64,000 bases of DNA from DATKYQ01 sp035528415 (GTDB lineage: Bacteria; Myxococcota; B64-G9): positions 62,001 to 126,000 of the forward strand of contig DATKYQ010000025.1 in assembly GCA_035528415.1 (NCBI GenBank). Reading direction: 5' to 3'. The position numbers and the translations under genes were made by a program. Positions 16,262-25,067 of this stretch are shown one piece after another; positions within the stretch are counted from its first letter, which is position 1, and every line of letters begins with the position of its first letter. The notes under the pieces are model-generated. The model had not been told where the DNA came from, searched no databases, and saw nothing but the letters and a program-made list of their open reading frames with translations.

Positions 16262-17473
16262 TTATTCCTGCCGCCCGAGAGCCGGCAGCCGCAGGGTAAA
16301 CGTGGCGCCCCCGCCCTCGGAGTTCTCAGCGCTCAACTCGCCCCCGTGTTCGCGGGCAATGCCGTAGCTGATGAACAGGCCCAGTCCGCTCCCCTCCCCT
16401 GGCTCCTTGGTGGAGAAGAACGGCTCGAAGATGCGCGGCAGGACTCGCGGCGGTATACCCTGGCCATGATCGCGCACCCACAGCGCAACCTTGTCGCCTT
16501 CCATTCCGGTTTTCACGAGCACCTCCTGACCGGGCTCCGACTCGAAGAACGCGTTTTGCAGCAGGTTGACCACGATCTGTTCCAGCTTACCCGCCTGGCC
16601 CAGCACTTGCGGGTCGCCCGGGTCGAGATCCAGACCAATGGCCACCCTCTTCGCCTTGGGGTGCAGCCGGACGATGGCGGCCGCGCTCTCGGCCACGCCG
16701 TTGATGCCCAGCCGGCTGCGGTCACCCGGGGAGGGCGGGCGTGAAAAGCTGAGCAGGTTGTCAACGATCTCCTTGCAGCGCAGCGCACAGCCCTGAATGG
16801 TGTTCAGGGACTCGTCGAGCTGTCCTCGTTCGAGGCCCGGGCCGTCGCGCAGTAGAAGCTGCACAAAGGCCAGTATTCCGCCCAGCGGGTTGTTGATCTC
16901 GTGAGCCACCCCGCCCGCCATGCGGCCCAGCGCCACCATCTTCTCGGCCTGGACCAGCGCCCGGGTTCTCTGTTCGACCTGGCGCTCGAGATCCCGGTTG
17001 ACCTCTTCAAGCTGCAGGTTGCGCTCGGCCAGCTCGGCCTTGAAATCGCGGTTGCTGCGGATCAGGCCGACATGATCGACACACTCCCGGACGCTGGCCA
17101 CTAGTTGGGAGTCGTTCCAGGGCTTGTTCAAGAAACGGTAGACCTCGGCCTCGTTGATCGCCCGTTCGATGGCCTCGAAGCTCGCTTGCCCGGTCAGCAT
17201 GACCCGCTGGATGTCAGGCCAACTACCTCGGACCTCCTTCAGGAAAGCGACGCCGTCCATACCGGGCATGAAGAAATCGGAGATCACCACCTGCACATCT
17301 TTCTCTCGTTCGAGGACTTCAAGCCCCTGTTCACCCGTGATCGCCGTGTGCACTGGTTTGAAATGCCTGGCCAGCGTCCTTTTCAGTGCGTTGAGCACGT
17401 TCTGCTCGTCGTCGACGATCAGGATCCCGCCGTCGGACTCAGAGGGAAGTGGTTTTTTTCTCTCGGTGCTCAA
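16262..17473 (-). CDS. Histidine kinase with N-terminal receiver
   Basis: 403 residues from a TTG start at 17473 whose bases overlap the upstream stop (TTGA at 17470-17473); GAGGAG lies just upstream, so it is translationally coupled. The receiver has D in VVISDFFMPGMDG and K in LNKPW. A coiled coil (about 140-185) leads to the H-box GVAHEINNPLGG, N-box QIVVNLLQNAFFE, and G-boxes DHGQGIP and GSGLGLFIS. The core is complete and there is no transmembrane segment, so this is a cytoplasmic kinase controlled through its own receiver. The NtrC-type activator follows 13 bp downstream and is its likely partner. Confidence 0.92.
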   Translation of the reverse strand: MSTERKKPLPSESDGGILIVDDEQNVLNALKRTLARHFKPVHTAITGEQGLEVLEREKDVQVVISDFFMPGMDGVAFLKEVRGSWPDIQRVMLTGQASFEAIERAINEAEVYRFLNKPWNDSQLVASVRECVDHVGLIRSNRDFKAELAERNLQLEEVNRDLERQVEQRTRALVQAEKMVALGRMAGGVAHEINNPLGGILAFVQLLLRDGPGLERGQLDESLNTIQGCALRCKEIVDNLLSFSRPPSPGDRSRLGINGVAESAAAIVRLHPKAKRVAIGLDLDPGDPQVLGQAGKLEQIVVNLLQNAFFESEPGQEVLVKTGMEGDKVALWVRDHGQGIPPRVLPRIFEPFFSTKEPGEGSGLGLFISYGIAREHGGELSAENSEGGGATFTLRLPALGRQE

Positions 17474-19392
17474 CTGGCACTCTCCTCGGCCAAATGCTGC
17501 TTTTGCGCTGCAGGCAGCTCGAGCCGCAGGCAGACGCCTCCTGCGGGCGGTCTGAAAGCCTCGAGCCTGCCGCCCATCATCCTGGCTAAACCATGCGCTG
17601 CAGCCAACCCCAGCCCGCCGGTTTCCCTGTCGCTGCCGGGCTCGAAGAACGGATCGAACAAGCGGGACAGATCGTCGCCGTCAAGGTCACCGCCGCGATC
17701 GAGCAGGTCGATCTGCACCCGGCCTTCCCGCTCGCGGGTGCTGAGCACGATCAGGCAAGCGCGCGACCCGGCCCGCGTCCTGACGCCGAGCATGCCCAGC
17801 AGAACCTGGCGCAGGCTCTTGACCGGCAGCCAGACGGCGGGCAGCGCGCCCAGGTCGCGCTCGATGCTCGACCCGGCCGTAAGAAGCGTTCCCGCCACCA
17901 GTTCGGCAAGTCTCTCGACCTCTGTGTTGACATCCACCGACGCCGGGTGTCCGTCGAGATCCCCCTCCTCGGCGAAAGCTCGCAGTTGTTCGACTATCGT
18001 GGTTATCCTGGCAAGCCCGGCCGACATCTCGTCGAACAGCGGGCCCAGGTCTTCGATAACCTCTTCCAGGCGGTCCTCCGCAACGATCCTGCCGGCCTCG
18101 CTCATGATGCGCGCGATCTTCTCCGGCCCGTCGGCCCCCGCGCGGTGCCCGGCGTGGATCACCACTCCGGCCAGCCGACGCAGAGAGCGCACATACTGTT
18201 CGAGCGTGGACAGGTTGGCGTTGACGAAACCGAGCGGGTTGTTGATCTCGTGGGCCACTCCGGCTCCCAGCAGGCCAATAGACGCCATCTTCTCTTGCCT
18301 GATCATGCCGGCCTGGGCTTTTTTGAGTCTGCGGTGCGTCTGCTCGAGTTGCTCGTAGGCCTCGCGCCGCGCCCGGTTGGCCACCTTTAGTGCCCGGGTG
18401 CGCTCCTCTACCGTCTTCTCGAGCTGCTGCGACCAGGCGGCCAGCTCCGCGCGCGACTTGCGCAGATCCCCTGCCACCATGGCGTTCTGCACGGTAACGG
18501 CGATGGTGGAGGATATTTCTTCGAGTCTGAAGAGATCGCTATCGTCGAAAGTGTCAGACTGCTTCTTGTTGAGCAGCTCGATCACGCCTATGCAGTCATC
18601 CTGCACCACGATCGGCGCGGCCAGGATACAACGGGTGACGAAGCCCGTGCCGGAATCGACTTCGGCGTCGAAGCGCTCATCGCTTTGCGCGTCGTCGACC
18701 TTGATCGGCTTGCGGTTGACAAGGCTCCACCAGGCAATCCCGCCGCGTTCGCGGGGCAGGCGTATCTCGCGTACGGCGTCCCCCTTGGGCCCGGCCGAGC
18801 CGTAGAAGTACAGCTCGTCCCGATCTGCGTCCAGCAGAAGCAACGATCCCGCCTCGGCCCCGACGAAGGCGCAGGTGGCCCGAACCACCTCGTCCATCCA
18901 ACTCTCGATCGGCCTGGTGGATGTCACCAGCTGCGAAATATAACGCACCATCTTCAGATCGCTGACCCTCCGGTGCAATTCGATGGACAACTCGTGTTTC
19001 TCACGTTCCAGCGCCTGACGCTCGAGAACCCGCGTGACGCTCATCCGTAAAGCGTCTGGAGTGAACGGCTTGGGCAGGTAGTCGCCCGCCCCGCCCCTGA
19101 GAGAGCGTAGCGCCGAATCCAGCGAGAAGTCGGAAGTCACAATGACCACCTTGCCGGACTCGTCTCGCTCGAAGAAGCGCTCGAGCAACTCGTGGCCGGA
19201 CACATCCGGCAGGAAGATATCCAGGATAACCAGATCGGTCGGATTGTCTACGTAGCTTGCGAAACCCTCCTCGCCGCTCGCCGCCTCGCGCACCTCGAAC
19301 CCGCCGGCCACAAGCGTCTCGGACGCCGACGCCCTGAAGAGTGCGTCGTCGTCTATAACAAGGCAGGTTGGCATATCCGGGTCACAGTCCAC
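17470..19392 (-). CDS. Receiver-GAF-histidine kinase-like protein with degenerate ATPase
   Basis: 640 residues from a GTG at 19392; an ATG at 19374 is also possible. The receiver has D in LVILDIFLPDVSG and K in LPKPF. A GAF domain spans about 150-310, then a coiled coil and an intact H-box, GVAHEINNPLG. The ATP-binding half is unusual: the N-box reads QVLLGMLGVRTRA where QVLLNLLxNAxxA is expected, so both Asn are missing, and the G1 box is DRGGDLD. It may bind no ATP and act instead as a phosphotransfer or sensory hub for the neighbouring kinases. It is second in the six-gene block. Confidence 0.85.
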   Translation of the reverse strand: MDCDPDMPTCLVIDDDALFRASASETLVAGGFEVREAASGEEGFASYVDNPTDLVILDIFLPDVSGHELLERFFERDESGKVVIVTSDFSLDSALRSLRGGAGDYLPKPFTPDALRMSVTRVLERQALEREKHELSIELHRRVSDLKMVRYISQLVTSTRPIESWMDEVVRATCAFVGAEAGSLLLLDADRDELYFYGSAGPKGDAVREIRLPRERGGIAWWSLVNRKPIKVDDAQSDERFDAEVDSGTGFVTRCILAAPIVVQDDCIGVIELLNKKQSDTFDDSDLFRLEEISSTIAVTVQNAMVAGDLRKSRAELAAWSQQLEKTVEERTRALKVANRARREAYEQLEQTHRRLKKAQAGMIRQEKMASIGLLGAGVAHEINNPLGFVNANLSTLEQYVRSLRRLAGVVIHAGHRAGADGPEKIARIMSEAGRIVAEDRLEEVIEDLGPLFDEMSAGLARITTIVEQLRAFAEEGDLDGHPASVDVNTEVERLAELVAGTLLTAGSSIERDLGALPAVWLPVKSLRQVLLGMLGVRTRAGSRACLIVLSTREREGRVQIDLLDRGGDLDGDDLSRLFDPFFEPGSDRETGGLGLAAAHGLARMMGGRLEAFRPPAGGVCLRLELPAAQKQHLAEESAS

Positions 19393-19909
19393 CGAGGTCT
19401 TCGTCTATGACGATCACACCGCGGGAATCGCGTTGTACCTCGAAAATGCCCGGGTGCTCCTCTTCCATCTTTTCGATAAAGCCCTGCTGCTTCTTGACCG
19501 TGTCGAGCAACAACTGGTTCTCGCGCCTGAGGTTGATGAAGTCGAAGATGTGCTTCAAGGTCATCTTCAGCTCGAGATCCATCCACGGCTTGGTCATAAA
19601 GCGGAAGACCTCGCCCTCATTGATGGCCTTGATGGCCATCGACAAATCGGCATGCCCGGTTAAAATCACCCGCACCACCTGCGGGTAGAGATCCTTGATC
19701 TTGCCCAGGAAGGTCAACCCGTCCATCGAGGGCATCAGGTGATCCGAGACCACCAGATCGATGTCGTTCCCTTCGAGCACTTCGAAGGCCTCCGCGGCGC
19801 CCTCTGCCAGAAACAGTTCATAGGGCTCTTTCCTCAATGTGCGCCTCATGGCGTTGAGCACGTTGGCCTCGTCGTCGACGAAAAGTATCGCTTGCCTTGG
19901 TCTTTTCAC
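19382..19909 (-). CDS. Response regulator, receiver plus coiled-coil tail
   Basis: 175 residues if it starts at the GTG at 19909, which has GGAGG five bases upstream (19914-19918). An ATG at 19921 lies just before that GGAGG and has no site of its own. The receiver has VDDE, phosphoacceptor D in LVVSDHLMPSMDG and K in MTKPW. The tail (about 130-175) is charged and coiled-coil-like, with no DNA-binding or enzymatic domain. It heads the six-gene minus-strand block, so the block's promoter should lie in 19910-20157, where AT-rich sequence occurs at 20000-20035. Confidence 0.85.
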   Translation of the reverse strand: MKRPRQAILFVDDEANVLNAMRRTLRKEPYELFLAEGAAEAFEVLEGNDIDLVVSDHLMPSMDGLTFLGKIKDLYPQVVRVILTGHADLSMAIKAINEGEVFRFMTKPWMDLELKMTLKHIFDFINLRRENQLLLDTVKKQQGFIEKMEEEHPGIFEVQRDSRGVIVIDEDLGGL

Positions 19910-20081
19910 TGTGTCCTCCATGAAGCGTTTCGCGTTCACACCCCCTGACCTCGACTGCCAAAAGCATACCACAACGCCGAACAGGATCACGCTGAAACAA
20001 TATCCTTATATTTCAACTTGTTAAGTCAAAGAGAGATGTGCGCCGATGGCCGGCCGAACCTTGTTGGTGGGTATTATATGA

Positions 20082-20133
20082 CCCGGGTCAAATGCAACGC
20101 CATTATGGATCTACAGGTGTCATTTGACCCGGG
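20082..20133. repeat. 13-bp inverted repeat CCCGGGTCAAATG / CATTTGACCCGGG
   Basis: Perfect arms at 20082-20094 and 20121-20133 are separated by 26 bp. The left arm also lies within the palindrome TGACCCGGGTCA, and a third TGACCCG occurs at 20143. It lies between the end of the GGDEF gene and the start of the receiver-led block, both on the minus strand. It could be a regulator's operator or a large hairpin ending the GGDEF transcript. No T-run follows. Confidence 0.5.
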
Positions 20134-20157
20134 GGTCCTGAATGACCCGTCGGTCTG

Positions 20158-21240
20158 TCAAAAGTCGGTCTGGTCCCGGGCTTCCGGGCTCCCGTCCAAG
20201 GCGCTTGCGATCTGGATTCCGTCCCTGGTGCTTTCCTTGACGCGGTACATGGCCTCATCGGCCAGTCTGAGAACGCCGTCCTTGTTGTCGGTGTCCTGCG
20301 GAAAATTGGAAACTCCGAACGAGGCCGTTATACGCACCTGCAAGTTCTCGCCGGCTAAAAAGACGCGCTCGTTGAGAGCCAACCGAAGACGCCGCGTGAC
20401 GTGCACGGCCTGCGACTTGGTGGTTTGCGGCAAGATGATGACGAACTCATCGCCGCCGTAGCGGGTGGGAATGTCGACGGTGCGCAGGCTGGCCCTGACC
20501 AGGTCGCCCACCTCCTTGAGCAGCCTCGATCCGCACAGGTGGCCGTGCTCGTCGTTGACGTTCTTGAAGTGGTCCAAATCGAAGAAAACCAGCGAAAACG
20601 TCAAGCCGTAGCGCTTCGAGCGCGCGAATTCGTTGGCCAGCATTTCGTGCAGGTGACGGGAGTTATAGAGGCTGGTGACGTCGTCCTTGACCGTCAGATC
20701 CTGGACCCTGAGGAAGTTGCGCGCGTTCTCGATTGCGATCGCCGCGTAGTCGGCCATCGATTCGAGCAGGCGCAGGTCCGGCTCGCTGAACGAGTTGGGC
20801 TCGGCGTTGACCAGTTCGATCACGCCAAGCACGGAACCGCGGGCCACCAGCGGCACGCACAAGAGCGAGCGCGTCTCGAAGCGGGTCATGCTGTCAACCC
20901 GATCGCACCAGCGTGGATCTTCGCGCACGTCGGGCACCATCAACGACTTGGTTTCCCGGGCCACCCAACCGGCGACCCCTTCTCCGATCTTCAGGCGCAG
21001 TTCCTTGAGTTTGTCGGCACCCAGTCCGACGGCGATCTCGAAATAAAGCTCGTTGCTCTCCTCGTCCACCAGGAGCAGCGACCAGTTGTGCGGCTTCATC
21101 AGCTCGCTGATCTTCTCCATGATGATGGCCAGCACCTCGCGAATGTCGAGCGTCGAGGTAAGCGTCTTGCCGATCTCGTTGAAGATACGCAGTTCGTCAA
21201 CCGTCCGCGTCAGATCTTTGAGCAGCTGCTCCCTGTCCAT
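20158..21240 (-). CDS. GAF-GGDEF diguanylate cyclase
   Basis: 360 residues. A short N-terminal helix and a GAF domain (about 20-180) precede the GGDEF domain (about 185-345). The active site is intact (RYGGDEF). The inhibitory I-site RxxD (RTVD) lies five residues before GGDEF, so the enzyme should make c-di-GMP with product feedback. There is no transmembrane segment. It supplies the second messenger that the HD-GYP proteins at 11632 and 36000 would break down and the three PilZ proteins would read. Confidence 0.93.
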   Translation of the reverse strand: MDREQLLKDLTRTVDELRIFNEIGKTLTSTLDIREVLAIIMEKISELMKPHNWSLLLVDEESNELYFEIAVGLGADKLKELRLKIGEGVAGWVARETKSLMVPDVREDPRWCDRVDSMTRFETRSLLCVPLVARGSVLGVIELVNAEPNSFSEPDLRLLESMADYAAIAIENARNFLRVQDLTVKDDVTSLYNSRHLHEMLANEFARSKRYGLTFSLVFFDLDHFKNVNDEHGHLCGSRLLKEVGDLVRASLRTVDIPTRYGGDEFVIILPQTTKSQAVHVTRRLRLALNERVFLAGENLQVRITASFGVSNFPQDTDNKDGVLRLADEAMYRVKESTRDGIQIASALDGSPEARDQTDF

Positions 21241-21306
21241 GTATAGGCCCTTTTGTGTGTATTCGGAGCAAGGCGTATTGTATATGATCGAGCGTCGAAG
21301 TCAACG

Positions 21307-21337
21307 AATCGGCCGATTTACAGGGGCTCCGCCCCTG
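21307..21337 (-). terminator. Hairpin downstream of the TonB-dependent receptor gene
   Basis: CAGGGGC and GCCCCTG (21321-21327, 21331-21337) form a perfect 7-bp stem with a 3-base loop. It lies just past the receptor's stop at 21342. A palindrome AATCGGCCGATT follows at 21307-21318. There is no U-tract, so it may end transcription weakly or protect the mRNA end. Confidence 0.4.
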
Positions 21338-21341
21338 CGAT

Positions 21342-23462
21342 TCAGAAAGATCCCTGGAAGTAGATGGTCACCAGGCGCATCAGCTCTTGGCCGCCGTAGC
21401 GCACGCCCTCGGGCGTGATTCCCCCGCCCAGATCATAGTAGCGGAAGTGAGGCGCCTCGAACGGCGAGACCGGCAGGAAGAGCTTGATCCCCGTCTCGAG
21501 TTGCAAATCGTTGCCGCCGGACCATTTCCAGCCTAACCTGCCCACCAGCAGAAAGACGTTCTGCATGTGTTGCACGAGGAAGTCTTCCATCAGGCCTTTC
21601 GGGTTGCTGATGCCGGAAAGCGTGAACTCCGAGCGCGAAAAGAGGTACAGGCTTCCGAGCAGGCCGGCCTCGGCCAGGAAGCGCCCCCCGACGGTGATGA
21701 GGTTCTTGGGATTGTTACCGAGGGACTTGCCGCTGTCGAGGTCGAAATCGGCCCGGTAGGCCCAGGCGGCCAGCAAGGAGAGGGAGCGGGTCAGGTTGAT
21801 GCGGACGGCCAGCTCGCTGCCCATGATACGGTGGCCGCCTTCCAGGTTCTCAAAATGAAGATCGCTGTTGTCCAGATCGGGCAGGCCCCGATCGCCCGCG
21901 ACGATCGTGCCGGTCATATCGATAATGCCGCTGTAGAGGTTGCAGTAGAGATCCAGCGCGACGCTCAGCCTGTCGTCGAGGAACTGGCCGCGGTAGCCGG
22001 CCTCGAACGACCAGAGCTCCTCGTTGCCGAGCCCTTCGTTGCCGACTACCCGGGACATGAACCCCTGGAAGAGATCCTGGTCGCCTCCCTGGATCGGGCC
22101 GTCGGACGGGAAGCTCACCATGGGATGGAGCCTCTTTTCCATGAAGGCGGGCATGCGAAAGGCCCGGGCGGCACCCAGGCGCAGGAACTGTCCCGCGGCG
22201 GGCCTGAAGACCGCCGCCAGGCGGGGGCTCGCGAACCAGCCGGTCTCGGTGTTGTAGTCGAGGCGCGTCCCGCCGGTCACCGTCAGCCAGTCGGCGACGG
22301 CCAGTTCGGCATGCGCGAAGGCGCCGGAACGAATCCCCAGGTAATCGATGCCCGGCTTTTGGTAGCGGGAACTCGCCTGGTCGTCGAACGTCGCCCCGTC
22401 CAGAAACTGGTCGCAGCTCAGCAGCGAGAGCCTGGCTCCGCCGCCCACGATGAGCAGCAACGGATCCCAGAAAGTCGGCAGGCGCCACTGGGCCTGTCCG
22501 TCGAGGGTGTTGCCGCGAATGTTCATGGGCACAAAGTCCGCCAGGTGCAGCCCGGCATAGTCCAGCAGGGCATCAAGCTCGGCGTCAGCTCCGAAGTTGG
22601 TGTAATAGAGCTGGCCCCGCAGCGTCTCGGACTCGTAGGCCAGCCGGACAGTCAGCATATCGAAGGTGCCGAGGATTGTGCCCGTCATGCTCGGGATCGA
22701 GCCCTCTATCGACGAGAATCCGGCGTCGAGCAACAATTTCTCCTTCTCCGAGAAGCGGTATTCGCCCACGGCCCTTGCCTTCCTGACCTTCTTGCCCGGC
22801 TCGTCCGCGTCGCCGATCATGCCGGCCGTGTCATACCCGCCGCTCGCGGACAGCCCCAGCTTTCCGAAGCGGGCCGAGGCGCGCCCGGCCAGTGAGAGGT
22901 TGCCCCATTCTCCACCGGCCGCCCTGGCCCAGACGGACGTCCGCTCGGGCACCGAGCGGGTGGTCACGCTGACCACTCCGGCCACGGCGTTGGCGCCGTA
23001 CAAGGAAGCGCCGGGTCCGCGGATGATCTCGATGCGCTCTATGTCCTCGATCGAGATGGGCTGGCTCTCCCAGAGCGGCTGCCCCATAAACTCGATGTTG
23101 GCCTCCCGGCCGTCGATCAGCACCAGGTAGAGATTATTCTCGTAGCCCCAGAGCAGGCGCGAGGCGATGGATGCGTAGAAGGGAGACACATCGATCACGT
23201 CCATGCCCGGCACCAACCTGAGCAGGTCCGGGACAGAGCCGGCGCCGGAGGTTTCTATGTCTTGCCGCGTGATGACGGTGATGGCGGAGGGGCTCATTCC
23301 GATCTGCTGGCGATGCCGGGCGGCCGACTCGACCACCTCTTCACCCTCCTCGAGCAGGGCGAACTCGTCGCTCAGCTCGTCATCCGTTTCATCCGCCGGG
23401 GAGGCCGGCGAGAGGAAAAAGATCGACGACAGCAACAGAATTCCCGGCCAAATGCGCAACAT
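21342..23462 (-). CDS. TonB-dependent outer-membrane receptor
   Basis: 706 residues from the ATG at 23462, preceded by a GGGGGTGG stretch; an in-frame start at 23504 lacks support. A signal peptide (about 1-24) is followed by an acidic stretch and the plug domain (about 50-165) with SAITVITRQDI and RIEIIRGPGASLYGANAVAG. The rest is a 22-strand-type barrel ending in F (YFQGSF), as expected for BAM-assembled proteins. The plug resembles vitamin B12 or colicin receptor types (BtuB/CirA-like), but the substrate cannot be read. No transporter genes lie nearby. A TonB-family protein is encoded at 43488-44729. Confidence 0.93.
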   Translation of the reverse strand: MLRIWPGILLLSSIFFLSPASPADETDDELSDEFALLEEGEEVVESAARHRQQIGMSPSAITVITRQDIETSGAGSVPDLLRLVPGMDVIDVSPFYASIASRLLWGYENNLYLVLIDGREANIEFMGQPLWESQPISIEDIERIEIIRGPGASLYGANAVAGVVSVTTRSVPERTSVWARAAGGEWGNLSLAGRASARFGKLGLSASGGYDTAGMIGDADEPGKKVRKARAVGEYRFSEKEKLLLDAGFSSIEGSIPSMTGTILGTFDMLTVRLAYESETLRGQLYYTNFGADAELDALLDYAGLHLADFVPMNIRGNTLDGQAQWRLPTFWDPLLLIVGGGARLSLLSCDQFLDGATFDDQASSRYQKPGIDYLGIRSGAFAHAELAVADWLTVTGGTRLDYNTETGWFASPRLAAVFRPAAGQFLRLGAARAFRMPAFMEKRLHPMVSFPSDGPIQGGDQDLFQGFMSRVVGNEGLGNEELWSFEAGYRGQFLDDRLSVALDLYCNLYSGIIDMTGTIVAGDRGLPDLDNSDLHFENLEGGHRIMGSELAVRINLTRSLSLLAAWAYRADFDLDSGKSLGNNPKNLITVGGRFLAEAGLLGSLYLFSRSEFTLSGISNPKGLMEDFLVQHMQNVFLLVGRLGWKWSGGNDLQLETGIKLFLPVSPFEAPHFRYYDLGGGITPEGVRYGGQELMRLVTIYFQGSF

Positions 23463-23594
23463 GGTCACCACCCCCAAAAAGTCAAGCGCCAGCCTAATCT
23501 CCAACGAGAAAGTCCATCATGGAAACCCCCTGGTCGATTTCATCGTAACCATGGCGGGGAGCTTGCAGTCAATGAAGTGCGAGCAGTTCCAGCG

Positions 23595-23643
23595 CCGATT
23601 GACACGGAGACCCGGTCAGTGGTTTGCTATTTCAATGAAATTC
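23595..23643 (+). repeat. 49-bp duplicated intergenic element, copy A
   Basis: This segment, from CCGATTGACACGG to CAATGAAATTC, recurs at 25596-25644 with few differences. It contains TTGACA and, 24 bp later, a TG-N-TATWWC stretch that could be an extended -10. It precedes the receiver gene at 23695. Conservation between non-coding copies suggests recent duplication or a conserved regulatory role. Confidence 0.6.
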
Positions 23644-23694
23644 GACGAAAAGCGACTAGCGGGCGCAGGATGAGACCCGGAAGAAGGAGTGGAA

Positions 23695-24081
23695 ATGAAA
23701 ATCCTGGTTGCCGACGATGACGCCATGTTCCTGAAGGTCATGGAAGAGATCCTGACAGACGCCGGGTATGATGTGATCCTTGCCGCAAACGGGCTCGAAA
23801 CCGTTGAGAAAGCGGTCACCAAGAGTCCGGATCTCATAGTTCTCGATATAATCCTTCCCGGGCTCCTTGGTACTGAGGTCTGCGAGAAACTGAGGAAATC
23901 CGGTCGGACGGCTTCCATTCCCATTCTGCTGGTCACCTCCGGTGTTGCAGAGATCGAGGCCGGTTCAGATTTCATCGAGCAGTTCAAGGCCGATGGATTC
24001 CTGCGCAAGCCTTTCGAGGCTGTGGATTTCCTTGCCGAAGTGAAGCGACTGGCGGGATCCTCGTCCCGGTTCGCAAAGTAA
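23695..24081 (+). CDS. Single-domain response regulator, module copy A
   Basis: 128 residues from the ATG at 23695, with AAGGAG at 23684-23689. The receiver is complete: ADDD at the acidic pocket, phosphoacceptor D in LIVLDIILPG, and K in LRKPF. There is no output domain. It is closely related to the receiver at 25068: they share the leader around GACTAGCG...ACCCGGAAGAAGG and the start MKILVADDD. It is followed at 36 bp by a PilZ-receiver gene, so the pair may pass phosphoryl signals to a c-di-GMP reader. Confidence 0.88.
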   Translation: MKILVADDDAMFLKVMEEILTDAGYDVILAANGLETVEKAVTKSPDLIVLDIILPGLLGTEVCEKLRKSGRTASIPILLVTSGVAEIEAGSDFIEQFKADGFLRKPFEAVDFLAEVKRLAGSSSRFAK

Positions 24082-24117
24082 GAAGCAGCGGCTCATAACC
24101 ATGAGGGAGCTATATAT

Positions 24118-24906
24118 TTGAATGACTTCGAAGACCGTAGAAAGCACCCGCGGATCGAACTGGTCCTGAAGGTCGAGTATGCCACTCCCCGTGACTTCAT
24201 TGCCGACTACATCCAGGACATGAGCGACGGCGGCGTTTTCATTGCCACCAGGAAGACCTTCGCGGTCGGCGAGCGGCTTACCTTCGATATCTCGTTTCCC
24301 GGCCTGCTGTCGCCGATCCGTTGTCGCGGCGAAATTCGCTGGCGCAGAACGCCCGAGGCAGCCACCGAGAAAGAGCCGAGTGGAATCGGGGTGGTCTTCA
24401 CGTTCCCTTCCGCGGAGGAAGCCGCGAAGCTGCGGCGCCTGATCGACAAGCTGACTGCGGAGCCGCCGCCGGCGGCCGAAGCCGCAAAGCCGGCGGGGCC
24501 CTTTCGGGTGCTCCTGGCCGAGGACAACCCCGCGATCCGGGAAATGATTCTCTTCGGCGTGACGAAGTTCCGCCACGACGGCCTGGACGCCAAGAGGAAA
24601 CTGGAGGTTGTAGAAGTCGAGAACGGCAGGCAGGCGTGGAATCGCATCCGGAAGGAGTCGTTCAACATGGCAATCATCGACTACTACATGCCGGTGATGG
24701 ACGGCGGGAAGCTGATCCGGAAGATCCGCGAAGACGAATCCTTACGTTCCTTGCCGGTCATTGTGCTAAGCGCCGGCGGTGAGGAGGCGCGGCGGGCAGC
24801 CTACGCGGCCGGCGCCGATCTCTACATCGAAAGGCCGGTATTGTTGAAGCAACTTTTGAAGTCCATGAAACTTCTGCTCGGACTGAAGCGGAATGAAGAT
24901 AAGTAA
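24118..24906 (+). CDS. PilZ-receiver fusion protein, module copy A
   Basis: 262 residues from a TTG start, with GAGGGAG upstream at 24102-24108. The PilZ domain (about 1-105) has RKHPR and DMSDGG, the complete c-di-GMP motif. A Pro/Ala linker leads to a receiver (about 125-255) with AEDN and phosphoacceptor D in MAIIDYYMPVMDG. The conserved Lys before Pro is Arg here (YIERPVL). Lys-to-Arg may weaken the phosphorylation switch. A decayed paralogue at 25667-25919 still has Lys at this place (YLEKPVL). The protein would combine c-di-GMP and phosphorylation inputs. Confidence 0.88.
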   Translation: MNDFEDRRKHPRIELVLKVEYATPRDFIADYIQDMSDGGVFIATRKTFAVGERLTFDISFPGLLSPIRCRGEIRWRRTPEAATEKEPSGIGVVFTFPSAEEAAKLRRLIDKLTAEPPPAAEAAKPAGPFRVLLAEDNPAIREMILFGVTKFRHDGLDAKRKLEVVEVENGRQAWNRIRKESFNMAIIDYYMPVMDGGKLIRKIREDESLRSLPVIVLSAGGEEARRAAYAAGADLYIERPVLLKQLLKSMKLLLGLKRNEDK

Positions 24907-25067
24907 GACACTTCGAGGGCAAGGGGCCGGAGCGGAACCGGGTTTTCAAATACGGTTATCGATACCCCACCCCAACTGAATGCCTATACCGAGGCGGCGT
25001 TGGCGTTCGGCGATTCAACGACAAACGAAGGACTAGCGCAAGATGAAACCCGGAAGAAGGGTTGGAC

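Noticed and set aside
21567..22895. 442-codon open frame antisense to the TonB-dependent receptor
   Set aside because: Low-complexity translation with no motifs, fully inside a clear receptor gene on the other strand.
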